DNA from: Oenanthe sinensis
Taxonomy: Eukaryota > Streptophyta > Magnoliopsida > Apiales > Apiaceae
NCBI GenBank assembly: GCA_028671895.1
Contig: CM053809.1
Span: 31,905,501-31,969,500, forward strand
DNA: 64,000 nt
Direction: 5' to 3'
The position numbers and the translations under genes are program-made. Positions 38,404 to 50,191 of this stretch are shown here, piece by piece; position 1 is the stretch's first letter; each line of letters begins with the position of its first letter. Under the pieces are notes generated by a model. That model saw only the letters and a list, made by a program, of their open reading frames with translations, did no database searches and was not told the DNA's origin.

Positions 38404-39764
38404 TAGTACTATATACATTTATGTGTATGTAGTATAAAACCAGAGATGAAAAGAATCTCAGCAACATTTTATAACTCAGCTATTTAATATTACTTGGAGT
38501 AGTATATTTTTTTTTGTAATGTCGATTTCAGAAATTTAAATACTCGCACCCCGATCGCTGAGGTTTGACTCAACATTTTCTTAAATCCAATTGTCGGTGA
38601 AAATGCTGACTGATTAAACCGTGACACCTATCTTAACTGGACGTACAACAAATAAATGTGGTAGATATTGATAGACAGTAGAAGTCCAGCAGGCAGCAGG
38701 CTAGTTTTAATTTATTTTAACTTTAAAAATTAATATTAACTATACTAAGATCAACAATGATAACAACGGATAAAGTTATTTAAACTCTCCAACTCATAAA
38801 AAAAATAATATTTTATGCTCTTTTCTTCCAACTCATTTCTAACAACTTCTACATTAAATTCACTCCGATGCTAAACACCCTATATAAAGTTGTTAATATT
38901 CATATTTTTATTATCTAATATATATGTTCGATTTCATTTGGGGTCATAATGAATAAAGTATTAATAAAAAAAAAGGTAAACAACTGTTGTCTAATTTAGA
39001 CAACATTTTTCAACAACTTTTAAAATAACTGGACACTCCAGTGATAGACAACGCTGTCAAGTCACCTAACAATTTTATAAATATCAGCGTTGTAATTGCT
39101 CTAATACTCTACTAATTAGAAATAAAAATTTTAATAAATTTTGTCGCCGTGTTTTTGAAGTTTGAATTTTAATTGAATTTAGTTCGAACTTTTATTAACA
39201 CAGATTTTTATATGAAAAATACTCGAATCAAACTTATTTATTTAATATTCGGTTTACATTAAATTTACAACTTCACGAAACTTTAATTCAAAAGATTTCA
39301 GATTATTAGATTTAAATTAAATTTTTAGATCCACTTTCACCTATTGGCCTATCTTAACGGGGGCTCAAAAGCGACAATGCGTTTACAAATAAGGCTTTAG
39401 ATAATTTGGGTCAAATAATAATTTAGTACAACTAGACACTAGCAGCAACTCCGTGATTAATGGGTATGGGTTGGACTGGTAATAACAAGACAACAACATT
39501 ATAAGTACAGTAGTTCCTTTTCTTTACTGCTTTGCCTTTGCCTATACATACAGTTACATACACAACACATCTACCCATCTATCACAATCAACCAACTTTA
39601 TTTATTTCGGTGGGTATTATTACTGCTTGCATCTACATACATATCATATGATTCTTTCTTTTTATCAAACCATAAAAATTGAAACTTTACACTTCTTGAT
39701 TTTGTTAGTTCAACTCTCTCTTTTTGTCAATTGTTTGCTGCTTGCAGGCTTGTAGTTTTTAGTG
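38404..39764. other. Intergenic spacer before the DUF1218 gene
   Basis: No gene is seen. The sequence is A/T-rich. A motif pair, CTAATTTAGACAACATTTTTCAAC (about 38991) and AGACAACGCTGTCAAG (about 39045), suggests debris of a small element but without clear ends. The last 200 bases are the probable promoter and leader of the next gene. Confidence 0.45.
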
Positions 39765-41827
39765 ATGGCTTCAACATTGCTTTTGGTCATTGTGTTTGTA
39801 CTTGATCTCATTGCTTTTGCTCTTGCCGTTGCTGCTGAGCAGAGAAGGGCTTCTGTTAGTCTCTCCCTCCCTCTCTCTCTCTCCCTCCGTCTCTCTCCCC
39901 CTCCCTCTCTCTCCCTCCCTCCCTCTCTCCCTCTCTATCTCCCTCCATCTCTCTCCCCTCCCTCCCTTTCTCTCTCTCTCTCCCTCCCTCCCTCCCTCTC
40001 TGTGTATTATACTGGCTATTTTTTGTTGTTTTGGTTTTATTTGGATCTGGGTGGTTGAATTTGAGATGCCCTTTTCACATGTGGTTAATTACCTCTATTT
40101 TTATGTTTATTGTGTATCAAATTTTGCAGCTCATATCTAGATTTTAAAATTTTCTACAGTAGTTTATGTGATTGGGTTTTTTTCTTACAGTAAATTATGC
40201 CCGATTTGCTACTATTTGTGAGATTTGGAGTTGTAGACTTATTCATATTAGACCAATGTTGTGTGTTCTATTTATATTTGTAATTTGTTAGTTAATGTTG
40301 ATTATATATCGAGTCTGTGAATTTTAGGACACAGATTCTGTAGTTTATAGTCAGCAATTTTTTAGAGTAGCATGATTTCCGCTTACGATTATGATTACAT
40401 GTAATTGTGGTAAAAGCTACGGCACTGAATCACTTATGATTTTTTGTTCTAAATCGGATTGAGTTTGGCGACACTAGTATTCTAGTAGTAATAACAGTGG
40501 TGAGGAGGAGGAATGGAGGATGTGGTTCATTGTAGTCCCTTGTGGACATAATGTTTTTCTTAGTGTAAAACACAAATACCTGGAGAAATTATGTTAACGT
40601 GTTTATATGATTTTCTGTATGCTACGCAAAAGCATGATCATTTCAACTTTTACAACTTGCAAGGATAATTTACAACTTGTTTTCTTTGGTTGTTCCCCAG
40701 TCTGTTTCTTTTACCTAGTTAATAATCTTAACCTAGAATTCTTTTTCGTTTTACTATTTAATATTAATAATCGTATGGCATGATAAGAAGCTTAAATAAT
40801 CAAGTTGGTTACCCTTTTCTTAGAAAGTTTATATTACGTCTTGTTTTGGTTGCATTAGTGAATTTCTCATGCATAAAAACTCTTAATGTTGACCAACAAA
40901 ACTCTCTCTAAAATTAGTCTTCAAGTCCTCTCTAGGATGGTGGAGGTGCTCATATATTGATTTTGTTATTAAATTGATTGTTGTTGTAGAGTTAGGCAGC
41001 ACTTACATTCTTAGTGTGAAACTTAGTGTGAAAAACTGCTTGAGATTTTGATAATTTAATTTACTATAATCACTTTGGTAAAGTTCCAATGTTTTTGCTC
41101 TGTAATCTGACAGGCACATATTGCCACTGATGGGACTGATAGCTATTGTTCTTATGAATCGGATATTGCTACCGGCATGGGTGTCGGATCATTATTGTTC
41201 CTTTTGGCTAGTCAACTGCTTATAATGATTGCTAGTCGATGCCTATGTTGTGGGAGAGCTTTAAAACCTGGTAAATCTAGGGCATGCTCAATTGTCCTAT
41301 TCATCACGTGCTGGTATGTGTTCTACCTAGTTACTCGATCTGTGCTTTATGTTACAAAACTTGTCTATAACAATAGTAAAGAAAGGTTATCTCATGTTTT
41401 AAATGTGTCAAACAAAAACAGCAGAATTCACAAAAGAGTTTAGGCCATTCAGTTAACCTAGTTACTGGTCTCTTGTTTTAATGTACATTTCATCAAATAA
41501 TTATTTTGAGTGATTCCGCCTATCCTTTTCTTTTGAAATATTTTTTCATTTATCAATTATGATTACAGGGTGACATTTTTTATTGCTGAGGTGTGCTTGC
41601 TAGCGGGTTCAGTGAGGAATGCCTACCACACAAAGTACAGGACTTCCATAGTGGTGGATCCTCCATCTTGCGAGACATTGAGAAAGGGAGTCTTTGCAGC
41701 AGGGGCTGCTTTTATTGTTTTTACCGGAATTCTGTCCGAATTTTATTATGTTAGCTTCTCAAATGCTAATGATGGATTTTTGCCCACTAATGGAGATGGG
41801 GGTATAAGGATGGGATCCTATAATTGA
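39765..41827 (+). CDS. DUF1218 four-helix membrane protein
   Basis: Three exons, 39765-39854, 41114-41313 and 41569-41827 (TGA), give 182 aa. Four hydrophobic segments are visible: about 4-24 (LLLVIVFVLDLIAFALAVAA, with N-terminal anchor), 52-71 (MGVGSLLFLLASQLLIMIAS), 88-109 (around CSIVLFITCWVTFFIAEVCL) and 136-157 (around VFAAGAAFIVFTGIL). Family hallmarks are Cys pairs in the first extracytosolic loop and CLCCG after helix 2, AEQRR after helix 1, and LLAGSVRNAYHTKY and PPSCETLRKGVFAAGAAF near the end. Members include the VCC/DESIGUAL proteins that shape leaf symmetry and vein patterning, but this gene looks closer to the At1g61065 type, from memory. It probably lies in the endoplasmic reticulum or plasma membrane; a biochemical role is not known. 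The first exon ends exactly at a CT-rich microsatellite. Confidence 0.9.
39855..40001 (+). repeat. CTCCCT-type microsatellite at the DUF1218 intron 1 donor
   Basis: Directly after the donor GTTAGT come about 140 bases of CT and CCCT units with a few substitutions. The position and composition are the same as in intron 1 of GID8. Frames reading Leu/Ser/Pro through it are not genes. Confidence 0.9.
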
Positions 41828-42608
41828 ACTTGGGGAACGACTCAACATATATATCTAAATTTATTTTAGATACTGAAGTTGTGAGGCTTTGCAGAAGTAT
41901 GAGAATGTGGATAATCTAGATACATAGACATGCTAGAATTTTAATGTTATGAATGAAGTAAACTGTCGGACTTGTCCCATTAAAGTTAGTATTCTTCTCT
42001 TCTATTGATATTATTTATTGGTCTCTATGGAAACATACTCTCTACTCCGTTAGAGCAAGAGTAAGGTCTGCATACATATTTACCCTCCCTCCTAGACCAA
42101 GCTGGATATGCTGAATATGTTTGGTTTAGTTTTGTTCTTGTTTTTCCATTCATTGTATGTATTGCTTTAATGTTGTGATTTGCGTGGTCAAATGTCCACT
42201 GGTTTGATGTTTGTAGGAAGGACACAAATTTGAACCAAAAAATTGCTCACTTGGGCCTTGACTAGACAACTAGACAAGTACTCCCTGTGCAAAATGCATT
42301 GCCTTCTTTTAGGTGATTTTTTGATTTTATCCAAGTACACAATATTAAAACAAATCAATGTCTTTGTTTATGAAGCTTAGGTACTTCAATATTTTTAACT
42401 TGTAACCTATAAAAATCTGGTTTAATGCAGGCTAATTGGGGTAGTTTCTTGTCTCAACTAGTTAGGTCTTTAATCCTTGTCTAATCACTTCTCACACAAC
42501 AATCATTTTTCCTCTTTGTATTGCCATCATCAATTTGTTTAAGGTGTGATTATATTGTTTCTTAATTATTTTAAGTTCATAATGTTATTTTGCTAAAATT
42601 TAATATAT
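41828..42608. other. DUF1218 3' UTR and spacer
   Basis: No gene is seen. The first 200 bases are the likely 3' UTR. The rest is A/T-rich single-copy-looking sequence up to the target duplication TTTAATATAT at 42599-42608. Confidence 0.5.
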
Positions 42609-43489
42609 GGGTTAAATGGTTTATTCATAATCAAACTCGCACTCACCTTGCAAGTGGGTCACTGAATTCAAAAAACTTGCACTTGAATAACTAAACTAAA
42701 AAAATTTGAAATCGACTAACTGAACTAATAAAAACTTGAAATCGACTAACTGAACTGATTATTAACATGCAACTGGGTAATCGAAATCAAAATATTATAA
42801 AATATCACATATTGAGAGATATTGTAAGAGGCAGAGAAGGAGGTTGAATTCAGTTTTGTAGGGCTGTCAAACGGATAATTCGGATACGGATCTGCCTATA
42901 TTTGAATCTGAATCCGAAATATCCGAAAAAAATATATGTATAATAATTATATATATCTTATTAAAAATATATTATTTAAAAAATAAATATATATGTATAT
43001 ATTATAAATTGAACATAATAAAATATATTTTTTTCTATATATAATATATATTTGAATTCAAATATTATCGGACACGGATATGCCCATATCTATATTCGTA
43101 TTTGAAATCGTCGGATTTGGATACGAATGATATTCGCTTTATTTTGAATACAGATATTAAAAGAGGATGTCGGATATTTTTAATTTTTTGACAGTCCTAC
43201 AGTTTTGTAAGTTACAAATTTATTTTTGTTTAGTACCCTAGTTGCAAGGTTATTTTTGTTCAATACCTCAGTTGTAAGTTTTTATTGATCTAGGAATATA
43301 AATATAAGTTGGGGTTGAATTCAATTTTGTAAGTTTGCAAGTTCAGTTTTTTATTTTGTTAGTGATGTTAACAACAGTTATCTAAATGCAAATTTTAATT
43401 ACTTGAGTTATGTAAATGCAAGTTTTTTGAGTTTAATGGCTCAGTTACAAGTTGAATGCGAGTTTGATTATTAATAAGTCATTTAACCC
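42609..43489. mobile_element. Mutator-like TIR element with 10-bp target duplication (outer element of a nest)
   Basis: The ends GGGTTAAATGGTTTATTC and GAATAAGTCATTTAACCC-like sequence are inverted repeats that continue for about 100 bases, including AATCAAACTCGCA and its complement and AAAAAACTTGCA and its complement. A perfect 10-bp duplication TTTAATATAT lies at 42599-42608 and 43490-43499. That length and the long TIRs fit the Mutator superfamily. Internally it repeats the unit GAAATCGACTAACTGAACT. It has no coding capacity and is split by a younger element at 42859-43199. Confidence 0.85.
42859..43199. mobile_element. hAT-like MITE nested in the Mutator-like element, 8-bp target duplication
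   Basis: The termini TAGGGCTGTCAAA and (reverse complement) TAGGACTGTCAAA are 13 bases with one mismatch. The perfect 8-bp duplication CAGTTTTG flanks it at 42851-42858 and 43200-43207. Eight bases is the hAT signature. The interior carries subterminal CGGATA/TATCCG motifs on both sides. Length 341 bp, no coding capacity. Removal restores the outer element across CAGTTTTG. Confidence 0.9.
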
Positions 43490-43507
43490 TTTAATATATT
43501 ATGTCTT

Positions 43508-46500
43508 ATTTAAACAAATTTTTAGATAAACAAAAGTTTTAATTATACATTTGTTGATATATCGTTACGACAATTAAAAAAAGGAAAGAAAATATGTTTT
43601 ATGTAGGTAAAAATTTGTTAAATAGACTCATGTTATTTGGACATTTAAGTGAACAAATTGAGAAAGATTATATTATCTATCTTAATTCAACAGCAAAATA
43701 ACTTATTAATAAAGAAAAGATAAGAAAAATAATTGATATTAATATAGATTTAACTTATTAATCAGTGGGTAAGTGACAACAAAATATGCCCCACAATTCT
43801 GGTGTTAAAGAGGACAACCTACAACGCAATATCCCAATATGAGTACTATTACTTATCATCAGAATTTTCAAAATTTAAAATAAAAATCAATTTTACATAT
43901 AATTATTAGAAACATAAAAATATCCAAATTTGAATGTTTCCCCAAAAAATTAATTCTTACAAGATTAAATTAAAAACTTTAGGACATGTAGGGTAGCTGA
44001 AAACCAACGAGGTCAAAAATTTATTTAAAGTCAATATTGATTTAAAAATTTCAAGAATGATAAACATATTAATATATATGTTAAATTATGAAAAATAAAA
44101 ATAAATATTTGCAAATTTACGAAACAAGTTAAAATCATTGGTAAAGAAAATCTTGTTTAATTAAAATTCTGAAGTTGGAAACCTACGTTAAAATAAAATT
44201 ATTAGTACTCAAACCATCTATAAATTAGGTGGTGATATATGTGCCACATTGATAGCTAAACCATACCGTTAATATTCACATGCATAAGAACCTGATAAAT
44301 GAATACACTTGGGACCAAAAATATATATTCATTTAGCGAGATTATTTATTTATTGATAAATGAATATAATATTTATTTATCGATAAATGAATATTAATTC
44401 ATTTATATAATAAATTTTCAACTTTTTTCTTTATTATATATTTTTATACTCTCTCCATCTCAAAATAATTGTCCTACTTTGACTTTTTTTAGTCAAATTA
44501 ATCAATTTTTGACCGAATATTACACAGAATATATAACTATGAAAAAATTAAAAATTATATCATTAGAAAATATATCTAATAAACTTTAAAATATATTTTT
44601 CAGTTTTTTAAAAATGTAAAAGAATAATTTTTAATTTACGGTCAAAATTGAGTCAATTTGACCACACAAATATCAAAGAAGACACTTATTGTGAGATATG
44701 AGGCGTATATATTATGTTCAAATGTACCTAGAACTCACTGTGATTTTAACTTTTATGTAAATTTTAATTACATTCATTTTTTTTAAAATTCTAGATTAGT
44801 TGTACTATACATACGTGTATGGAATAGATAAAGTGTACAATACCCTATATTACAAAAAATTAAGGATAAGATGCATTTTGGTGGATATAGGGAACAATCA
44901 AATTTAGAGGTATTTTTTGAAAATATATATTAATATGTTTAAAAATTATTATTAGATTAAATGTATTCATATATTATATAAATACAATATATTATTTGAA
45001 ATATAGCGATTATTCATTTATATTTGTATAGGGCTTATAATGACTACATTTTTATTTATTCATTTATGCATTTAGGGAGTTTATTCATTAAGCCAATTTG
45101 CCCAAATTGGGATTGAAGAAATTTATTCATTTGTCGAGATTATTCGTTTATCGAACATTCATTTATCGAGGTTCTACTGTATTTGTATATCTATCCATCA
45201 TTTTTCGTATTTTTTATTTATATAAAATGAAATTTTTTATCGTTGAAATTTTTAAAATTAATAATACAAATATTAAATTTTTACATGATAATATGATTAC
45301 AAATCTAAATATTTGTTTTCTAAATATAGTAATATAAATATTAAATTTTAATATGTGTTTGATTAAATTTGATAAATATAAAACTTTATATATTTTTTAT
45401 TAGATTATAATATTAAATATATCTATAATATATTATTAAATACGAACATGCAAATATTTGCTCGGTCGGTCGTCTAGTCATAATTCTCCTACTTAACTAC
45501 AAACATAATTTTAATTAAATTTTAACTATAATATACTTTTATACAAACTCTTTTATTTATCATAATATTTGTCTTATACTCAACTCCAAATACAATTTCT
45601 AATTAAATTTTAATAATAATACATCTTCATATAAAATCTTTTGTTTAATTAAAATTGATTAAATAAAAAATAAAATACAATATTATACAAACTCCTTTTA
45701 ATTAACTAAAATTAAATACAAAAAATAAAATATGAAATATAATATATTATTATAATTTTTAAAACAAATATATTATACATACAATTCTATCAATGATATC
45801 CTCCTTTTATGTAACTGCTCACAGTAATATTATATTATAAGTAAATTATAGTCTATATTTTCTATTTTAAAAATTATATTTACACTATAATTTTTGTTTA
45901 ATATAATTGTACTTATATTCAACTCAATTTCATCATATTCAGATTTTTAAATTTATTTAAAATTATAACTTTTTAATTAAATTTTATAAATATTAAAATG
46001 AGAAAAAGTAATTAATATATAAAAAAATATTATATATATATATTTTTTGAAATAGGATGTATCGAATCTAAACTGTCAATTCAGTCCCGCAAATCCGGCC
46101 AACCAGATAAACCTGTGCTAGAAGTAAACTCCAGAGTACGGAATTGAGACCAAGGAAAGGAGATTCCGTAAATTGAAAAATATTGAAATAAATTAATAAT
46201 AAAATAAATTATCACATTGAATTAAAATATTTAAATTATATAAAATAATTAATATATAATTTATTAATATCACTTCATGCACGTTATAAACTAGTATTAA
46301 TATATAAAAGTATGTGTATATTTAAACATATTGTATATTATAAAATAAGGTAAAAAAGTATCTAAATTACATGATAAAGAAGTTCTCTACTTGTACGGTT
46401 TAAAATTAAATAAATAAATTATTATTTAAACGATCCAACCGTACATATGTTAACTTCATATCAAAATAAGTCAATGTACAAATTTTTATGTAATATATTA

Positions 46501-47071
46501 ATTTAGAATTATAAATTAATAACAATAAGATTATAATAGATCTATATCGTTGAATATATATAAAGAAAGAATACTATTATAAAAATGATACTCCATTATT
46601 TTAAATTTAATAAAAATTTGTATGTATTGTTATTTTGGTATAGATATTTTATCTGTACAGTTGAATTATAAAAAATATGAATAAAATACATAATTTATGA
46701 CATACTTTTTAACTTCTTTTTAGAAACTCCATGTCCAAATAATAATTATTTATTGGTTAATATATACGGTAAAAGACTAAAAGTCAAAACTCATCTGATG
46801 TGAGTTGCAAGTGTAAGTTGCAAGTTGGAAGCCTATATACATTTATAAGAGTGGGTCCCACCGGAACTACATAAAAAAAGCACTCCCTATAAGAGTATAA
46901 ACCAGTATCTATTTAAAAAATTCTTAGAGTGAGCCAGAACCGACTTTGATTACTTGGGTATCCAATCGTGCTATCAGGATTATTTCATTATAAACAAGTT
47001 ATTAATTTTGTTTAGCCAGTTATTAAACCACTAACTGTTCAGAAATATTTAAGTTCTCTCATTGTATATAG
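43508..47071. other. Gene-free A/T-rich transposon debris upstream of the hydrolase array
   Basis: No coding exon is seen on either strand. The motif ATTCATTTATCGA and its variants recur at about 44330-44400 and 45055-45175, and TTATCGAGGTTCTACTGTA closes the second block, so one or two related elements may be present. A Stowaway-like element lies at 44449-44706. I looked specifically for a missing epoxide-hydrolase first exon (the HGFPE region) here and did not find it. Confidence 0.5.
44449..44706. mobile_element. Diverged Stowaway-like MITE
   Basis: The left end CTCTCTCCATCTCAAAATAA and the right end TTATTGTGAGATATGAGGCG are imperfect inverted repeats between TA dinucleotides (44447-44448 and 44707-44708). 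The subterminal pair TTTGACTTTTTTAGTCAAAT and GTCAATTTGAC also fits this MITE family. Older than the copies at 29668 and 63154. Confidence 0.6.
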
Positions 47072-48246
47072 GTGTTTGTTATTGGTCAAGATTTTGGAGC
47101 CCTGGTTGCTTGCAAGTTTGCCCTTCATTATGAAGTAAGGATCCATGGGATCATAACATTGGGTGTGCCGTTTATGCCACCACGTCCCATTGAGTACCAC
47201 AACACTCTGCCTGAAGGCTTCTACATTACAAGATGGCAGGTAGCCTGTACAGACTGTGGTAAATTACCAATTCTCCTAATCAGGTGTTAGAAAAACAGCT
47301 TACCAAGATCATATATTAGTCTAAAACTGTTTTCTTGAAACAGATTTATGTGCTTGCAAATTGTAATATTCCTAGCAAAGTTAAATTTCAGGAACCTGGT
47401 AGAGCTGAAGCTGACTTTGCACGGCTTGACGCTAAAACTGTGATTAGGAACATCTACATCCTATTTTCCAGCAGTGAAATACCAATAGCTCCAGAAAACC
47501 AGGAGATCATGGATCTAGTGCAGCCATCTACTACTCTACCCTCTTGGTTCCAAGAGGAAGATCTTGCAGTCTATGGGGCAGCATACAAGAAATCTGGATT
47601 CCAAACTGCACTGCAAGTTCCTTATAGGTGATCAATCATCAATTAATTTTAATTGTATTCACCTGTTTTACGCTAGTGATATTTGCACCTACTTTAGTTT
47701 TCATAACATTAGTCTCATGCGGCTTTATAAACACAAACCAACATATGTAGTACATCTGTACATGAGCTAATATTATAAATTTTACATTGGACATGTATAG
47801 TCTCAAGACCAATAAGCATTAACATTCTCGCCTTGGCAATAATAGACCAATAAGCATTACCGTTCTTGACTTGGCGTTAATAGAAGTAGAATGATAAATT
47901 GATAAGAAGATTTGGGAATATGTATTGATTTGATTTGAGAAATCGTTATAACAATATACTGGTATTCTTATATTACAGGGATTTTCGTTCGAAGAAAAAC
48001 ACACAGCAGCCAACTACACCAGATCCAAGAATTGATGCCCCTGCTCTATATATAACTGGTGAGAAGGACTATGTATTTAAATTTCCTAATATGGAGAACT
48101 ACATAAGGAGCGGAGCTGGAAAAATGTATGTCCCGAACTTGGAAATAGAATACATACCTGATGGAACCCATTTCATATCGGAGCAATTTCCTGACAAGGT
48201 GAATGAACTAATTCTGTCATTCATCAGTAAACACATTCAGGAATGA
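47072..48246 (+). pseudogene. Epoxide-hydrolase-like copy 1, lacking exon 1
   Basis: Exons corresponding to 2-4 of the intact copy are present: 47072-47239, 47392-47627 and 47979-48246 (TGA). They are in phase with no frameshift or stop and would code 223 residues. Present are the nucleophile loop VIGQDFGA, first lid Tyr in EGFYITRW, second lid Tyr in QVPYR, the acid in GEKDYVF and the His in DGTHFISEQF. The first exon, which holds the start codon and the HGFPE oxyanion motif, is absent from the more than 5 kb upstream. A splice acceptor (ATATAG) still precedes the first remaining exon. Without the N-terminal strands the fold cannot be complete, so I call it a pseudogene or a fragment, but selection against breaks may still be recent. 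It could be rescued only by a distant or unrecognised first exon. Confidence 0.8.
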
Positions 48247-48343
48247 AACTTTAAGACATTGGTGCGAGACCTTTTTCTGAAATGTGACGAGGTTGTCAAA
48301 ATAATTTAAAAACTGTTTAGTACCATGTAAGCTAATAAGTTTT

Positions 48344-48437
48344 AGTTACAATTCCGTCCTTTTGATGTTATTGTTACAGTTCTGTATTTCTAGTTACAAT
48401 TCCGTCCTTTTGATGTTATTGTTACAGTTCTGTATCT
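48344..48437 (+). repeat. 48-bp tandem duplication after copy 1
   Basis: The unit starting AGTTACAATTCCGTCCTTTT occurs at 48344-48391 and 48392-48437 with only one or two differences, in the former 3' UTR of copy 1. Confidence 0.9.
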
Positions 48438-48794
48438 TGTATCATACAGTAATACACATTGCTAAGTGTGTGAAACACTTCTCGTCATACAAACCTCCAT
48501 TTCAGACAATGGATATCATGTAAATTATTGTTTCTTCTATGTATTGGCTAGGGGGCTGTTATGATTAGTCTGTCAGAATGAAATGAAATAGGAACTCAAT
48601 GAAAGATCGTGGAGATTGATTAACGAAGTGCAAATGACATTTTATTAAAGCGATCAATTGTAGTTTACATTGCCACCACATAACATAATACTAGTACATT
48701 TTTCATGACAGTAGGATCAAGAACACACACCAGACAAAGATTTATTGTTCATAGTCCAAACACACACACACAATTTCATACAATTCAATTCAAT

Positions 48795-49268
48795 TTAACC
48801 AGAGATATCAATAGATTTGACCTCAGGCTTCTTGATCTCCACCTTCGGAACAGTAACAGTTAACACCCCATTCTCCATTCCAGCTTTCACCCCATCCACC
48901 TTTGCATTCTCTGGCAACCTGAACCTCCGAAGAAACTTCCCACTGCTACGTTCCACACGATGCCACTTGTCATTCTTCTCCTCTTTCTCCTTGCTCCGCT
49001 CCCCGCTTATCTGAAGGACCTTCCCTTCCTCAACCTCCACCTTCACCTCTTCTTTCTTTAGCCCTGGAAGATCGGCCTTGAACACGTGAGCCTCCGGAGT
49101 CTCCTTCCAATCAATGTGTGTGTTCGCGAATGCTGCAGTATCCTTTCCCAGGGAGTTTGCAGAGGAGGCAATGAGAGGGAAGTCCTGGAAAGGATCCCAG
49201 ACGTCGAGAGAGAAGGGGTCGAAAACGTTGCTCCTTCTGCTGCCAAAAAAGCTTGGAATGATCGACAT
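48795..49268 (-). CDS. HSP17: Cytosolic class I small heat-shock protein, about 18 kDa
   Basis: An intronless gene of 157 aa. Class I sHSPs form large oligomers in the cytosol that hold unfolding proteins for HSP70/HSP101 refolding. The N-terminal MSIIPSFFGSRRSNVFDPFS is the class I signature, with WDPFQDFP after it. The alpha-crystallin domain spans about 50-145: consensus II around AHVFKADLPGLKKEEVKVEV and consensus I around GKFLRRFRLPENAKVDGVKA with MENGVLTVTVPK. The C-terminal SIDISG supplies the I-X-I anchor. The frame is complete. Upstream on the minus strand are a TATA box and heat-shock elements. It sits between hydrolase copies 1 and 2, tail-to-tail with copy 1 (548 bp between the stops) and head-to-head with copy 2 (about 920 bp between start codons). 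Confidence 0.96.
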   Translation of the reverse strand: MSIIPSFFGSRRSNVFDPFSLDVWDPFQDFPLIASSANSLGKDTAAFANTHIDWKETPEAHVFKADLPGLKKEEVKVEVEEGKVLQISGERSKEKEEKNDKWHRVERSSGKFLRRFRLPENAKVDGVKAGMENGVLTVTVPKVEIKKPEVKSIDISG

Positions 49269-49372
49269 TGGTTGAGCTTGTAGAGTAATGTTGATTAAGA
49301 ACTTGATTGCTGTTAGCTTTGCTTATGTTTCTTATACTTGAATGATGCCTTTGTAGAGATGGCCGATGGGGG

Positions 49373-49380
49373 TATTTATA
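49373..49380 (-). promoter_or_regulatory. TATA box of the HSP17 gene
   Basis: TATAAATA on the minus strand, about 105 bases upstream of the ATG at 49268. Spacing fits a leader of about 75-80 bases, usual for plant sHSP genes. Confidence 0.7.
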
Positions 49381-49426
49381 GGAACTTGATCAGGGCCTGT
49401 TTGCTTAATCACCAGGGCCCTCTGGG

Positions 49427-49494
49427 TTCTTCCAGAAATGTGTAGTCATTTCGTGTCATTTTTGCATGATTTACTAGCAGAGAGCTTTCTAGAA
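49427..49494 (-). promoter_or_regulatory. Heat-shock elements
   Basis: Two HSE cores with the TTCnnGAA arrangement are seen: TTCCAGAA at 49430-49437 (with another TTC beside it at 49427) and TTCTAGAA at 49487-49494. They lie 50-120 bases upstream of the TATA box, where heat-shock factors usually bind. They predict heat induction of the HSP gene. Confidence 0.65.
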
Positions 49495-49577
49495 AAAGAA
49501 AGAAACTACCCGTACCTTTATCATGGTTGGTTGAGCTCATTCATAAATGAAATGTTGGTGATACCAGGCTTAAGGGT

Positions 49578-49617
49578 TGGGCCCAAAACTTATAGGCCCA
49601 GTTTGTATAGTGGCCCA
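49578..49617. promoter_or_regulatory. Cluster of three site II (TGGGCC/GGCCCA) motifs
   Basis: TGGGCCCAA at 49578-49586, AGGCCCA at 49594-49600 and TGGCCCA at 49611-49617 lie in the shared region between the HSP17 gene and hydrolase copy 2. Site II motifs bind TCP factors in plants. The motifs may serve either gene or be chance. Confidence 0.4.
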
Positions 49618-50191
49618 ATTTGTTAATTATCAAATTAACTCATAAATAATTACAATTACAAATTTATATATTGTTGATGCCAGGACAACACTGTTCTCTT
49701 AAAATATATAAAATTTGATTGTTTAATAAGATTTAATAAGATATAAAATCTATATATATGGATTAGTACGTGTAAACCCACATATTTTGATTATATTTAA
49801 GTTGTGAATAAATAAAATTTTATAATATTTATGATTAATATAAACAATAATTCAAGAGGATATAAGAGATTCGTCAATAATCATCCGAAGCAAATGAGCC
49901 GGCAACCATGTATAATAACATATATAAATTGATTTTAAAATAACAAATTGACAGCCATACAGGCACAGTTCTAAATTCTACCGCTAAAATTAAAGGACAG
50001 GACACAGAACTAGCAAGGGTCTGAGACTCTGATGAATATTATTTTGAATCCGGCCTAGTCCTGATCAAGGAAAATATAATTATTAAACATTTCAACCCGA
50101 AAGTATTTTAAATCCTGGTTCGGACACATGCACATCAACTACTTAAATACAACTACTGTAGTATCTTCTTGTTTCTTGGTGAGCCTCGAAA

